A stretch of DNA of 64,000 nt from Shewanella mangrovisoli (GTDB taxonomy: Bacteria > Pseudomonadota > Gammaproteobacteria > Enterobacterales > Shewanellaceae), in the NCBI RefSeq assembly GCF_019457635.1, contig NZ_CP080412.1, positions 2,852,001-2,916,000 of the forward strand. Reading direction: 5' to 3'. A program made the translations under genes and the position numbers. The notes beneath the pieces are model-generated. The model searched no databases. It worked only from the letters and a program-made list of their open reading frames with translations, and was not told where the DNA came from. This document shows positions 54,538 to 64,000 of the stretch, one piece after another (the first letter of the stretch is position 1; each line of letters starts with the position of its first letter).

Positions 54538-55857
54538 ATGAATGCAGTCGTTATTGCAGTGTGTTTAATGTTAGCCCTCAGTTTAGCGAGGGTGAATGTG
54601 GTGATTGCACTCACTATCAGTGCCCTCGTTGCCGGTTTGGTCGGGGGAATGGATCTGCATCAAACGATTGATGCCTTCAATACGGGATTAGGTGGCGGCG
54701 CACAAATCGCCCTCAGTTATGCCTTACTTGGTGCGTTTGCCGTGGCACTATCCCATTCGGGCTTAACGACACTGATCTCCAACTCCATCATTAAAAGCCT
54801 TGGCAAAGATCCCAATGCTACCAACACCAACTGGGTCCGCTGGTTATTGTTGTTATCCCTGCTCGCTATGTCGATGGCATCGCAAAATATTCTGCCGATC
54901 CATATTGCCTTTATTCCAATCCTCGTGCCGCCGCTGCTACATGTGATGACCAAGCTGAATATCGACCGCCGTCTGGTCGCCTGCGTGCTGACCTTTGGCC
55001 TTGTGACCACCTATATGATTTTACCCGTGGGCTTTGGTGGGATTTTCTTGAATGATATTTTGCTCTCAAACCTGACGGGCAATGGATTGGTCGCCGTACG
55101 CGATCAAATTCCCCCCGCTATGCTGATCCCCGCCGCCGGTATGGTGGTTGGCTTGTTGATCGCAGTATTTTTCAGTTACCGCAAACCTAGGGTATACGAT
55201 GAAGCTAAGGTACTGACTGCCGAACCTGAAGAAAGCCTCAATAAACGCAATATCGTAATCGCCGCGTTTGCGATTCTGGCGACATTGTTTGTGCAACTTG
55301 AAACCGATTCGATGATCTTCGGCGCCTTAGTCGGCTTTATGATCTTCAGTTTTTCGGGCGCGCTCAAGCACGTTGCCGATCAAGATATTTTCACTCAAGG
55401 CGTGCGCATGATGGCCAATATCGGCTTTATCATGATCTCCGCCGCAGGTTTTGCTGCGGTAGTCAAAGAAACCGGCGAAGTCGGCACACTTGTCTCGTCA
55501 TTGAGCTCATTGATTGGCGACAATAAAGCCCTCGCCGCCTTTTTGATGTTACTGGTCGGCCTTTTGATCACTATGGGCATTGGCTCGTCCTTCTCGACCA
55601 TTCCGATTATCGCGACGATTTACGTGCCCTTAGCCTTAAGCTTTGGTTTTTCAGTGCCTGCAACTATCGCGTTAGTCGGCACCGCTGCGGCCTTGGGCGA
55701 TGCTGGCTCACCAGCATCTGACTCAACATTGGGCCCGACCTCGGGTTTAAATGCCGATGGTCAGCACGACCATATTCGCGACAGCGTGATCCCAACCTTT
55801 ATCCATTACAATATCCCTTTACTGGTCTTTGGTTGGATTGCCGCCATGGTGCTCTAG
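54538..55857 (+). CDS. Na+/H+ antiporter family (NhaC/YuiF-like) membrane protein
   Basis: A 439-residue protein with about ten to eleven membrane helices, including the internal pattern [21 protein letters not shown] and a C-terminal [26 protein letters not shown] block characteristic of PF03553/PF13726 proteins. It probably exports Na+ or transports an organic ion; the exact substrate is not known. ATG 54538 has only weak purines upstream. Confidence 0.75.
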   Translation: MNAVVIAVCLMLALSLARVNVVIALTISALVAGLVGGMDLHQTIDAFNTGLGGGAQIALSYALLGAFAVALSHSGLTTLISNSIIKSLGKDPNATNTNWVRWLLLLSLLAMSMASQNILPIHIAFIPILVPPLLHVMTKLNIDRRLVACVLTFGLVTTYMILPVGFGGIFLNDILLSNLTGNGLVAVRDQIPPAMLIPAAGMVVGLLIAVFFSYRKPRVYDEAKVLTAEPEESLNKRNIVIAAFAILATLFVQLETDSMIFGALVGFMIFSFSGALKHVADQDIFTQGVRMMANIGFIMISAAGFAAVVKETGEVGTLVSSLSSLIGDNKALAAFLMLLVGLLITMGIGSSFSTIPIIATIYVPLALSFGFSVPATIALVGTAAALGDAGSPASDSTLGPTSGLNADGQHDHIRDSVIPTFIHYNIPLLVFGWIAAMVL

Positions 55858-55870
55858 GACTGATAGCAAT

Positions 55871-55898
55871 AAAAAGCGTGGCAAGACCACGCTTTTTT
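55871..55898. terminator. Bidirectional Rho-independent terminator
   Basis: Stem AAAAAGCGTGG/CCACGCTTTTTT, loop CAAGA. Confidence 0.9.
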
Positions 55899-55939
55899 AT
55901 GCCTAATTTTTAATGTCTAGCTAGCTCAGTAAAAGGAAC

Positions 55940-57346
55940 TCAGCGCAGGCTATTATCGGACACATGCCCACCCTTTTTGGCCTTATCCACGTATAAAGCC
56001 TTATCCGCCGCCTGTAACACTGAGTCAAAGGATGGATAGCCGCTCGAATCTGCCACCCCGCACGATACCGTTAGCATGCTTAAGAACTGGCGCTGCTCAA
56101 CATTCTCTTTAAGCTTATGAGCAAGTTGTAACGCTTTATCCTGGGAGCAATTACTGAGGATCACCACAAATTCGTCCCCACCAGTGCGGATAAACAAGTC
56201 ATTCTCCCGAAATACCGCCCGCATGGCTTCAACAATTTGCAGAATCGCCATATCGCCCAGTTTATGTCCGTAGGTGTCATTGATGGTTTTGATTTTATCG
56301 CCATCGATACAGATCACCGCATACAGTCCCTCGGTCGCCGCCTTAAATGTCAGCGTCTCATAGATCTTCTTATTGTAGGTTTTAGTAAAAGGATCCTGCA
56401 GCATCGCCTCGCCGAACCGTTGACGTTCTGCTCGCAGCTGTTTAAGGCGCATATATCTGAGTTGGAAGATAACAGTTAACACGCACAACAAGAACCATAA
56501 GGGAACATACTGAACCACAAAGCGTAATACACTGACTTTGTAGGTTAATGTGGTGAGGTTATCCAGATGATTACTCATGGGATAAAACAAGAACTCTGGC
56601 GTAATACGCGTCCAGAGGCTATCGCCAGTGATCACTATATCTGTGCCATAAGGAGTCATCACCGACTCATAGCCTTTACCCCGCATAAATCCCGATGCCA
56701 TAAATGCCGTATCGGCAATCACATCCCCCCACATATGCGCAGGATCGTGGGAAGATGAAATCGGCGCCGCCATAGAGAAAATAACATTTCCTGTAATTTC
56801 ATCGACGTAAGGAATCGATAACACGATACCGTCCGCCAAGGACTCCGCCGACGCGTCCTTACTGCAATAATGCAGCCGCTGACAGAACTCATTGGTCAAA
56901 ATATGATCGTGAATTAATCGGTTTTTCACTTCTTCCGGAATTGGGGATGCAACATACAAGGCATTGCTTTTATATAAGCCGATATAGACAAAAGCCCCGC
57001 GAACCGCATTCTTGCGACTCGAATAGAGGTAATCAAAATAACGAATGATTTGCTCTTCCTCCGGCAGCAAATAACTCCCTAGAGGCAATAATAAGCGCGA
57101 AGGGTCGAGCTTAAAGGGCGCAAGCAGCGCGCTATCAAAATCAATAATATCGTGTAACGACAATCCTTTTCCTAGCAGCTCCACATAACTTGGCACAGTG
57201 TGTTTTGCCCTCAGGAAATGAACGAAGGCCTTATGTTCCTTATCAATTTTAAAAGGCAGCAGGATCAGCAGCAGGACAACAAATATCAATGTTGCCAGTG
57301 AACAGGATTGACGAACCAGTGCCCAACTGAGTTTTGTACTAATCAT
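55940..57346 (-). CDS. Diguanylate cyclase with periplasmic sensor domain
   Basis: A 468-residue protein: two membrane segments (about 14-32, SLATLIFVVLLLILLPF, and about 270-290, VPLWFLLCVLTVIFQL) flank a periplasmic region, followed by a C-terminal GGDEF domain. The active site is GGDEF in RTGGDEFVVIL and the inhibitory I-site REND lies nine residues before, so product inhibition is likely. The start is uncertain: ATG at 57346 or 57406. It makes c-di-GMP. Confidence 0.85.
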   Translation of the reverse strand: MISTKLSWALVRQSCSLATLIFVVLLLILLPFKIDKEHKAFVHFLRAKHTVPSYVELLGKGLSLHDIIDFDSALLAPFKLDPSRLLLPLGSYLLPEEEQIIRYFDYLYSSRKNAVRGAFVYIGLYKSNALYVASPIPEEVKNRLIHDHILTNEFCQRLHYCSKDASAESLADGIVLSIPYVDEITGNVIFSMAAPISSSHDPAHMWGDVIADTAFMASGFMRGKGYESVMTPYGTDIVITGDSLWTRITPEFLFYPMSNHLDNLTTLTYKVSVLRFVVQYVPLWFLLCVLTVIFQLRYMRLKQLRAERQRFGEAMLQDPFTKTYNKKIYETLTFKAATEGLYAVICIDGDKIKTINDTYGHKLGDMAILQIVEAMRAVFRENDLFIRTGGDEFVVILSNCSQDKALQLAHKLKENVEQRQFLSMLTVSCGVADSSGYPSFDSVLQAADKALYVDKAKKGGHVSDNSLR

Positions 57347-57497
57347 AATCCCTGCGATCATCTTACTTAAAATGAATTGAATATAACGAACATTTGTATT
57401 GTTCAAGTATTAAATTGAAATAAATCTTATTGTTAACTCTAGTTCAAGCACTGGGAAGGGGCGATGAATATTGTATTGCGGACGCCAAAAACAAAAA

Positions 57498-57513
57498 GGG
57501 AGCCTAAGCTCCC
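57498..57513 (-). terminator. Terminator after upp
   Basis: Minus-strand stem GGGAGC/GCTCCC followed by a T-rich run, about 35 bases after the upp stop. Confidence 0.7.
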
Positions 57514-57549
57514 CTATCGAATCTTAATGACGGTTAAGTCATCTCGTTT

Positions 57550-58176
57550 CTATTTAGTACCGAAGATTTTATCACCGGCATCGCCTAAACCAGGCAGAAT
57601 GTAGCCCTTCTCGTTTAAGCATCTGTCGATAGCGGCAGTATACAGCTCAACATCTGGGTGAGCCGCTTCAAGGGCTTTAATCCCTTCAGGCGCGGCGACT
57701 AACACTAGGGCTTTAATTGACGTACAACCGCGTTTTTTCAGCAGGTCGATAGTCGCAATCATAGAGCCGCCAGTTGCCAGCATGGGGTCAACGATCAGCG
57801 CGATACGCTCGTTCATGTCGCTGGCCAGTTTTTCAAAATATGGTACTGGCTCTAAGGTTTCTTCGTCGCGGTAGATACCTACAACCGAAATACGCGCACT
57901 CGGAATATGCTCAAGCACGCCGTCCATCATGCCTAAACCCGCACGCAGGATTGGCACAACAGTCACTTTTTTGCCCTTGATCTGATCCACTTCAACTGGA
58001 CCATTCCAGCCTTCAATCGTAACAGTTTCGGTTTCGAAATCTGCGGTAGCTTCATAGGTTAACAAGCTGCCCACTTCGGCGGCTAGCTCGCGGAAACGTT
58101 TAGTGCTAATGTCACCTTCACGCATCAGGCCGATTTTGTGACGCACTAACGGGTGTTTAACCTCGACAACTTTCAT
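57550..58176 (-). CDS. upp: Uracil phosphoribosyltransferase
   Basis: A 208-residue PRTase converting uracil plus PRPP to UMP. PRPP loop [15 protein letters not shown] and C-terminal uracil-binding [13 protein letters not shown] are present. Divergent from purM, as in E. coli. Confidence 0.97.
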   Translation of the reverse strand: MKVVEVKHPLVRHKIGLMREGDISTKRFRELAAEVGSLLTYEATADFETETVTIEGWNGPVEVDQIKGKKVTVVPILRAGLGMMDGVLEHIPSARISVVGIYRDEETLEPVPYFEKLASDMNERIALIVDPMLATGGSMIATIDLLKKRGCTSIKALVLVAAPEGIKALEAAHPDVELYTAAIDRCLNEKGYILPGLGDAGDKIFGTK

Positions 58177-58503
58177 TTTTCTCTCCTACTGTTGTTCGCG
58201 AAATATCTTAGGCAAATTTTTCAGATTTTAGATGATTTGTTTATTGGGTAAAACATAAAGTTTTGCCATTCGAGCTAATCGTGAGCAATATCCCAAGAAT
58301 TATTGCCTATCGCTTAAGATACGCCCATTGATCTACTATTTTATGACCAATCGCAGGATAGAAAATGTGAAATATCCCCCTGTGAAGCTAAAAATACTCC
58401 CCACAAGTCGATAAATCCAAATCATGGCTTTCGACCCCTAGCACAAGCTGGTAGAATACCGCCGCATAAAAATCCAATAACGATGTACCCGAGAGGATCC
58501 TCC
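58177..58503. other. upp-purM intergenic region
   Basis: About 327 bases with no gene. A plausible purM promoter is TTTCGA (58429-58434), 17 bases, TAGAAT (58452-58457). I see no PurR-box-like palindrome. Confidence 0.5.
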
Positions 58504-59541
58504 GTGAGCACTCCTACCCCACTGAGCTATAAAGACGCTGGCGTTGATATTGATGCTGGTAATGCACTGGTAAGTAACATTAAAGCGGCTGTTAAACGTA
58601 CCCGTCGTCCAGAGGTAATGGGCAACTTAGGTGGTTTTGGCGCATTGTGTGAATTACCCACTAAATACAAGCAACCTGTTTTAGTGTCAGGCACCGACGG
58701 TGTTGGTACTAAATTGCGTTTAGCTATCGATTACAAAAAACACGACACAGTCGGTATCGACTTAGTGGCCATGTGTGTGAACGACTTGATCGTTCAAGGC
58801 GCTGAGCCGTTGTTTTTCCTCGATTACTACGCAACAGGCAAGCTCGATGTAGAAACAGCAACCTCTGTTGTTAACGGCATCGGCGAAGGTTGTTTCCAAT
58901 CTGGTTGTGCGTTAATCGGCGGCGAAACCGCTGAAATGCCAGGCATGTATGAAGGTGAAGATTACGACCTCGCAGGTTTCTGTGTGGGCGTGGTTGAAAA
59001 GGCCGACATCATTGACGGGAGTAAAGTGGCGGCGGGTGATGCGTTGATCGCCTTAGCCTCAAGCGGTCCTCATTCAAATGGCTATTCATTAGTTCGTAAA
59101 GTATTAGAAGTCAGCCAAGCGGACCCTCAACAGGATCTCAATGGCAAGCCATTGATCCAACATCTGTTAGAACCAACCAAAATTTACGTTAAATCATTGC
59201 TCAAGCTGATCGAAGCATCGGACGTGCACGCAATGGCGCACATCACTGGCGGCGGTTTCTGGGAAAACATCCCCCGCGTACTGCCTGAAAACTGCAAAGC
59301 CGTTATCCAAGGTGATTCATGGCAATGGCCTGTCGTTTTCAACTGGTTAATGGAAAACGGTAACATTGCAGAATATGAAATGTACCGCACCTTTAACTGT
59401 GGTGTCGGCATGATCGTTGCGCTGCCAGCCGATAAAGTTGATGCCGCATTGGCACTGCTCGCCGCCGAAGGCGAACAAGCTTGGCTAATCGGTGCTATCG
59501 CTGCTCGCGAAGGCAATGAAGAGCAAGTGGAGATCCTGTAA
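58504..59541 (+). CDS. purM: Phosphoribosylformylglycinamidine cyclo-ligase
   Basis: A 345-residue AIR synthetase. Near-identical blocks to E. coli Pur[18 protein letters not shown] at the start, [22 protein letters not shown] and [13 protein letters not shown]. The start is the GTG at 58504 with GAGAGGA upstream; the ATG at 58483 would add seven residues that do not match. First gene of purMN. Confidence 0.96.
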   Translation: MSTPTPLSYKDAGVDIDAGNALVSNIKAAVKRTRRPEVMGNLGGFGALCELPTKYKQPVLVSGTDGVGTKLRLAIDYKKHDTVGIDLVAMCVNDLIVQGAEPLFFLDYYATGKLDVETATSVVNGIGEGCFQSGCALIGGETAEMPGMYEGEDYDLAGFCVGVVEKADIIDGSKVAAGDALIALASSGPHSNGYSLVRKVLEVSQADPQQDLNGKPLIQHLLEPTKIYVKSLLKLIEASDVHAMAHITGGGFWENIPRVLPENCKAVIQGDSWQWPVVFNWLMENGNIAEYEMYRTFNCGVGMIVALPADKVDAALALLAAEGEQAWLIGAIAAREGNEEQVEIL

Positions 59542-60185
59542 TGCCCCAAAGCTGTCGTGTAGTTGTATTAATTTCCGGAAATGGCAGTAACCTGCAAGCC
59601 GTTATCGACGGTTGTGACGATAATCTGCAGGCCGAAGTTGTCGGAGTGATCAGTAATAAACCCGATGCCTACGGTTTAATTCGCGCCCATCATAGTGAAA
59701 TTGATACCAGCTGCGTGATTGCTCATTCAGGTGAATCTCGCTCTGATTACGATGCACGGTTAATGGCAACGATTGAAAAGTACCAACCCGATTTGATCGT
59801 GTTGGCTGGATTTATGCGTATTCTGACCAACGATTTTGTGAATCGTTACTTAGGACGCATGATCAATATCCACCCTTCGTTGCTGCCTAAATATACCGGA
59901 TTAAACACCCACCAGCGCGCCATTGATGCCAAAGACACTGAACATGGCGCCAGTGTGCATTTTGTCACCCCAGAGCTGGATGCAGGCCCAGTGATTTTAC
60001 AGGCAAAAGTCCCTGTTTATGAGGATGATACCGCTGAGATGCTCGCCGCTCGTGTCCATGAGCAAGAGCATGCGATTTATCCTTTAGTGGTGAAATGGTT
60101 CAGCCATCAGCGCCTCAAGATGCAGGACGGCCAAGCCTATCTCGATGGCACCTTAATCGGACCTAACGGCTACGCCCCCGATTAA
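59541..60185 (+). CDS. purN: Phosphoribosylglycinamide formyltransferase PurN
   Basis: A 214-residue GAR transformylase using 10-formyl-THF. Catalytic blocks VVLISGNGSNLQAVID, MINIHPSLLPKY and HFVTPELDAGPVI are intact. Its ATG overlaps the purM stop (TAATG). Confidence 0.96.
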   Translation: MPQSCRVVVLISGNGSNLQAVIDGCDDNLQAEVVGVISNKPDAYGLIRAHHSEIDTSCVIAHSGESRSDYDARLMATIEKYQPDLIVLAGFMRILTNDFVNRYLGRMINIHPSLLPKYTGLNTHQRAIDAKDTEHGASVHFVTPELDAGPVILQAKVPVYEDDTAEMLAARVHEQEHAIYPLVVKWFSHQRLKMQDGQAYLDGTLIGPNGYAPD

Positions 60186-60201
60186 ACACTGCCTCGCGAA
60201 T

Positions 60202-60230
60202 AAAAGAGACCTTAAGGGTCTCTTTTTTTT
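60202..60230 (+). terminator. Rho-independent terminator after purN
   Basis: Stem AAAAGAGACC/GGTCTCTTTTTTTT, loop TTAAG. Confidence 0.9.
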
Positions 60231-60324
60231 CGCCTTGTCATACAAAATCATTGTTTTCTCGCCTAATGTGGCATTAGATAAGCTAACGAAAAGTGATTTT
60301 GTTCGGCATACAAGAGACTATTAG

Positions 60325-61071
60325 ATGAAAAATATTATCTGCGATATCGATGGTGTACTCCTGCACGACAATAAGCTGATCCCCGGCAGTGATAAATTTA
60401 TCCACCGCGTTCTCGACCAAGGCAATCCTCTCGTTATTCTGACCAATTACCCAGTACAAACGGGTAAAGATCTGCAAAACCGCCTCAGCGCCGCCGGGAT
60501 AGACGTACCAGAAGAATGTTTTTACACCTCGGCCATGGCCACCGCCGACTTTTTAAAGCATCAGGAAGGCAGTAAAGCCTTTGTTATAGGCGAAGGCGCC
60601 CTCACCCATGAGCTCTACAAAGCAGGCTTTACCATTACTGACATTAATCCCGACTTCGTGATTGTCGGTGAAACCCGCTCCTATAACTGGGATATGATCC
60701 ATAAGGCCGCCGGATTCGTCGCCCGCGGTGCCCGTTTTATCGCCACCAATCCCGACACCCACGGCCCCGCTTACAGTCCAGCCTGCGGCGCCCTGTGTTC
60801 ACCAATAGAGCGCATTACCGGTAAAAAGCCCTTTTATGTGGGCAAACCCAGCTCGTGGATTATCCGCTCAGCGCTCAACCATATCGACGGCCATTCCGAA
60901 AATACCGTGATTATTGGCGACAATATGCGCACCGATATTCTGGCGGGTTTTCAAGCAGGGCTTGAGACCATTCTGGTCACCAGCGGCGTGAGTAAGCTTG
61001 AAGATATCGATAAAGAGCCTTTCCGCCCAAATCATGTATTCGCCTGCGCCGGCGATATTGATGTGGTTTAA
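60325..61071 (+). CDS. nagD: Ribonucleotide monophosphatase NagD
   Basis: A 248-residue HAD-IIA phosphatase. Catalytic DIDG at residues 7-10, ILTNYPVQTG and TNPDTHGPAYSPACGALC, and VIIGDNMRTDILAGFQAG match E. coli NagD (UMP phosphatase). It stands apart from nagBAC here. Promoter not clear. Confidence 0.95.
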   Translation: MKNIICDIDGVLLHDNKLIPGSDKFIHRVLDQGNPLVILTNYPVQTGKDLQNRLSAAGIDVPEECFYTSAMATADFLKHQEGSKAFVIGEGALTHELYKAGFTITDINPDFVIVGETRSYNWDMIHKAAGFVARGARFIATNPDTHGPAYSPACGALCSPIERITGKKPFYVGKPSSWIIRSALNHIDGHSENTVIIGDNMRTDILAGFQAGLETILVTSGVSKLEDIDKEPFRPNHVFACAGDIDVV

Positions 61072-61087
61072 ATTTTAAAGTGCCCGA

Positions 61088-61112
61088 TTCTCAGCACCTT
61101 CGCGTGCTGAGA
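61088..61112 (+). terminator. Hairpin after nagD
   Basis: Perfect stem TTCTCAGCAC/GTGCTGAGAA with six-base loop, 17 bases after the stop; no T-run, so Rho-dependent or partial. Confidence 0.5.
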
Positions 61113-61268
61113 ACCACAACAGACTCGATACGGTAAAGCAACATTAAGTAACATTTTTCCCCTTGGCTCTCCCTTGTCCCCCATAAGCGCTTGCTTCATG
61201 ATAAGGCGCGACATACCCCTTTGATATATGCGTGAAATACGCCCTAAAAACAACAGTAGGATTAACCT

Positions 61269-62942
61269 ATGCGACGTTTGTATCCTGTCTGCGCGCTAGC
61301 CATGCTCAGCGCCTGCAGCCCTAATTCGGCCCAGCCCGATGCCAACAGCAGTGCAGCACTGAAACCCGTGCAAATGAATGAAGCACGCTTTAGAAACGAC
61401 ATTAAAAACCTTTCCTCCGATGAGTTTGAAGGCCGCGCCCCCACTACCCACGGTGAAAAGCTCACCTTAGACTACCTGTCTAAGGCCTTTGCCGAAATGG
61501 GACTCAAAGGCGCCTATCAAGGCAGTTTTTTACAACCTGTACCTATGGTGAGTTATACCGCCTACGATGTGCAGCAAATCAGCTTGGCAGGATTGCCGTT
61601 AACCTATCGCAAAGATATCGTCTTAAACAGTCGTCACGATAATGGCGGCGTCAATATCGAAAACGCCCCCTTAGTGTTTGTTGGCTACGGTGTAAATGCG
61701 CCGGAATATGGCTGGAACGATTACCAAGATGTGGATATGAAAGGCAAAATTGCGGTGATCCTTGTGAACGATCCCGGCTTTGCCCGCCCTGACTCTGGTA
61801 AGTTTAACGGTAAAGCTATGACCTACTATGGTCGCTGGAGTTACAAATTTGAAGAAGCCAGCCGTCAAGGCGCACTCGGGGCGTTGATCATTCACGATAC
61901 CGAGCCTGCTTCTTACCCTTGGTCCGTGGTTGAAAACAGCTGGACTGGCGCGCAGCAAGATTTAGTCCTCAGCAAAGCCGAGCAAGACAGCCGCGTGCAA
62001 GTCGAAGGCTGGTTAACCTTAGATGCTGCTACACAATTATTTGAAAAAGCGGGTTTATCCCTACCAACGCTGATGGCGCGCGCCGCCGATAGTCCAATTA
62101 ACTTACCCCTTGAGCAAATGGCCAACATCGCCTTTAAAAACAAAGCCGAATACGCCAACAGCTATAACGTTGTCGCCACCCTTCCCGGCACTCAGCAAGC
62201 CGATGAGCAAATCCTATTTACCGGCCACTGGGACCATATTGGCAAAGATGACAGTAAAGAAGGCGATAAGATTTACAACGGTGCCATGGACAACGCATCG
62301 GGCATTGCGGGCATTTTAGAAATCGCCAGACAACTGGCCGATAACGCTAAACAGGGCCACGGCTTAGCGCGATCGGTGACCTTTATCGCGACGACGGGTG
62401 AAGAGCAAGGTTTACTCGGCTCACGCTATTACGCCGCCAACCCTATCTACCCCATTGATAAAACAGTGGCAGTACTCAATCTAGATAGCACCAATATTTA
62501 TGGAAAAACCAAGGACTTCACTATCGTCGGTAAAGGTAAGTCCGAGCTTGAGAACTACTTAGTCGATGCCGCCAAACTGCAAAACCGTATTGCTTTGGGT
62601 GAAAAGAATCCTGCGTCGGGCGGTTTCTTCCGCTCTGATCACTTCAGCTTTGCCAAACTTGGCGTGCCTGCGGTCTTTGCCGGTGGTGGAAGCGAACCCA
62701 TAGATGCTGCAACCGCAAGCTATAAGACTCAAATGCAAGCGACCATGAAGGGCTGCTACCACAATGTCTGCGATGAATACCATGAAGACTGGGATCTGAG
62801 CGGTGCGATTCAAGATCTCGAAGTTTACTATCAGGTGACTCGCACCTTAGGTAACAGCCAAGATTGGCCTGGCTATTATCAAGGCACTGAGTTCAACAGA
62901 CTGCGTCCTGCCAAAACGGAACTTGCCACGGCCGCAAAGTAA
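61269..62942 (+). CDS. M28 family metallopeptidase, lipoprotein
   Basis: A 557-residue zinc aminopeptidase. Lipobox LSAC near residue 16, then a PA-like insert in the protease fold (about 100-240: VFVGYGVNAPEYGW) and the catalytic metal ligands GHWDHIG, GAMDNASG, TTGEEQGLLGS, NLDS and RSDHFSF. The nucleotide start and short N-terminus suggest outer-membrane anchoring. Peptide substrates unknown. Confidence 0.85.
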   Translation: MRRLYPVCALAMLSACSPNSAQPDANSSAALKPVQMNEARFRNDIKNLSSDEFEGRAPTTHGEKLTLDYLSKAFAEMGLKGAYQGSFLQPVPMVSYTAYDVQQISLAGLPLTYRKDIVLNSRHDNGGVNIENAPLVFVGYGVNAPEYGWNDYQDVDMKGKIAVILVNDPGFARPDSGKFNGKAMTYYGRWSYKFEEASRQGALGALIIHDTEPASYPWSVVENSWTGAQQDLVLSKAEQDSRVQVEGWLTLDAATQLFEKAGLSLPTLMARAADSPINLPLEQMANIAFKNKAEYANSYNVVATLPGTQQADEQILFTGHWDHIGKDDSKEGDKIYNGAMDNASGIAGILEIARQLADNAKQGHGLARSVTFIATTGEEQGLLGSRYYAANPIYPIDKTVAVLNLDSTNIYGKTKDFTIVGKGKSELENYLVDAAKLQNRIALGEKNPASGGFFRSDHFSFAKLGVPAVFAGGGSEPIDAATASYKTQMQATMKGCYHNVCDEYHEDWDLSGAIQDLEVYYQVTRTLGNSQDWPGYYQGTEFNRLRPAKTELATAAK

Positions 62943-62978
62943 ACACTTGAAAACGATTCATCGCTGAAACATCCCATA

Positions 62979-63007
62979 AGGCACCTTGAGAGGTGCCTTA
63001 TTATTTG
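62979..63007 (+). terminator. Rho-independent terminator after the M28 gene
   Basis: Stem AAGGCACC/GGTGCCTT, loop TTGAGA, then ATTATTT. Confidence 0.7.
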
Positions 63008-63022
63008 ATGAGCCGCCCCACT

Positions 63023-63291
63023 TTATACCAATCACATTAAATATCTAATCAGTTCAGAGCCTCACAGGCATCTCAATCCAAGGCGCATTGACGAAGAAAT
63101 GGTTATTCCCTTTTAAGTCAATGTAACACGGGAGTGAGATGCCTGTGAGGCTCCCGAAGGGCGGGGTTGAACGGGCTTTATACTGCGTTTAAGGCTTTCG
63201 ACAGAGCGCCACTATGCCTTCAAGCCTTCGCCTTGTCTAAAGCCCGTTTAACTCCCGCTGAATGAACAGATATTTAATACGATTGGTATTA
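63023..63291. repeat. Palindromic intergenic element (MITE-like), about 269 bp
   Basis: Ends are imperfect terminal inverted repeats that both read ATACCAATC...ATTAAATATCT inward (left 63025-63046 region; right, reverse strand, 63268-63289). Inside are two nested palindromes: GAGCCTCACAGGCATCTCA at 63057-63075 with its exact complement at 63135-63153 (19 bp), and AACGGGCTTTA at 63170-63180 with TAAAGCCCGTT at 63238-63248. No protein is encoded. A single copy is present in this window. Confidence 0.75.
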
Positions 63292-63676
63292 GACTCAATG
63301 TTTGATCTTGACTGTAACAACACGTGCAATGACCGCCGACAAGCTGTTTATTAAATCAGCAACATTGACGCTTGGATCACTATCTTGCTCACATTTATGA
63401 TGATTTTGCCAAAAACGGATTTTCTTGAGTCAACATTATGTATTTGCCAATATCTCGCTTTGCAACCAATCAGCAAAAACACTTTACTTATAAAAAAGCG
63501 AAATTATTTAAATAAAATTCAATTAAAATCATTTTAAAGATATATCAAAATCATCAAAAACACTTAAAAACGAACAAATCATCAAAAATAGTATTTGGCA
63601 AAATCCCAAATCGCTGGCACATTGATACTCAATTGAGACATCCTCAAATGAAATACAGCGGTTTAGGAGTTGCATT
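63292..63676. other. AT-rich upstream region of asnB
   Basis: About 385 bases with no gene, very A-rich from 63480, including two copies of ATCATCAAAAA and several A-tracts. It should carry the asnB promoter, but no clear -35/-10 pair is seen. Curved DNA or an UP element is plausible. Confidence 0.4.
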
Positions 63677-64000
63677 ATGTGTTCGATTTTTTCAATTTTA
63701 GATATTCAATCCGATGCGAAAGAGCTGCGCCAAGTGGCACTGGAAATGTCCAAACTGATGCGCCATCGCGGCCCAGATTGGTCAGGCATTTACGCCAGCG
63801 ACAAAGCGATTTTGGCCCATGAGCGCTTAGCGATTGTCGATATTGAACACGGTGCGCAGCCACTACTAACCGAAGACGGCAGCCTTATCCTCGCAGTCAA
63901 CGGTGAGATCTACAACCATAAAGAACTCAAAGCCCAACTCGGCGATAAATACAGCTATCAAACCAACTCTGACTGCGAAGTGATCTTGGCGCTATATCAA
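63677..64000 (+). CDS. asnB: Asparagine synthetase B, 3'-truncated by window edge
   Basis: The first 108 codons of a glutamine-hydrolysing asparagine synthetase. After removal of Met, Cys1 of CSIFS starts the Ntn amidotransferase domain; LMRHRGPDWSGIY, LAHERLAIVDIEHGAQPL and AVNGEIYNHKEL are the typical glutaminase-domain blocks. The AGGAG is 8 bases before the ATG at 63677. The synthetase domain lies beyond the window. Confidence 0.95.
   Translation, partial: MCSIFSILDIQSDAKELRQVALEMSKLMRHRGPDWSGIYASDKAILAHERLAIVDIEHGAQPLLTEDGSLILAVNGEIYNHKELKAQLGDKYSYQTNSDCEVILALYQ

Noticed and set aside
58177..58503. PurR box between upp and purM
   Set aside because: No palindrome resembling ACGCAAACGTTTGCGT is present in the region.
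63640..63660. Sigma54 promoter for asnB
   Set aside because: A TGGCAC is present but the matching -12 TTGC at the right distance is not.

Overview
The window is chromosomal DNA from a Shewanella-type gammaproteobacterium, close to the S. oneidensis / MR-4 / MR-7 / ANA-3 group. The evidence is a small tetraheme cytochrome c of the CctA type, a DcaP-like porin, a PnuT thiamine operon under a TPP riboswitch, sodium-type flagellar MotY next to rnt, and an acs gene divergent from a CrbS-like symporter/histidine kinase. No prophage, CRISPR array, IS element or restriction system is seen. It is a core-genome segment whose less familiar content is mostly in RNA genes and intergenic DNA.

Layout. 1-3.6 kb: the 3' end of an M3 dipeptidyl carboxypeptidase, then GNAT, YdjA nitroreductase, DoxX and a DUF6279 lipoprotein. 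3.7-8.6 kb: a thiamine-salvage operon on the minus strand (TPP riboswitch, TonB-dependent receptor, YkoF-like protein, PnuT, sugar-kinase-like thiamine kinase candidate). 8.7-11.5 kb: Crp/Fnr-like regulator, TsgA-like MFS protein and deoD. 11.8-13.6 kb: hinT, two hotdog thioesterases and ycfL. 13.8-20 kb: M61 peptidase, CsgD/LuxR-like regulator, cytochrome b, cctA, htpX, pepE. 20-23.6 kb: OpgG/OpgD periplasmic glucan protein and a DUF3187 outer-membrane protein, with a possible small membrane protein between them.

23.7-29.4 kb: a complete biotin locus, bioBFCD divergent from bioA around a BirA-type operator. 29.9-37.1 kb: a chemoreceptor with a FliA-type promoter, the CrbS-like kinase, and acs, with a perfect palindrome between the last two. 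37.3-40.6 kb: radD, grxA, DcaP porin. 40.8-41.9 kb: a nine-unit minus-strand tRNA array with seven identical-looking tRNA-Lys(UUU) genes and two aberrant tRNA-like units whose anticodon would be UUA. It follows ybgC-tolQRAB-pal-cpoB (42-47.2 kb), the same order as the E. coli tol-pal/lysT neighbourhood.

47.4-55.9 kb: S9A prolyl oligopeptidase, a candidate sRNA gene with its own promoter and terminator, a thioredoxin-reductase-like enzyme divergent from an Rrf2 regulator over two matching operator repeats, motY/rnt, a peroxiredoxin and a Na+/H+ antiporter-family protein. 55.9-64 kb: a diguanylate cyclase, upp divergent from purMN, nagD, an M28 peptidase, a 270-bp palindromic intergenic element, and the start of asnB.

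The most interesting items are the paired tRNA-like units reading UUA inside the lysine tRNA array, the candidate sRNA at about 49.86-50.03 kb downstream of a perfect CRP-type palindrome, the palindromic element before asnB, the operator palindromes at acs and at the Rrf2 gene, and the thiamine operon.
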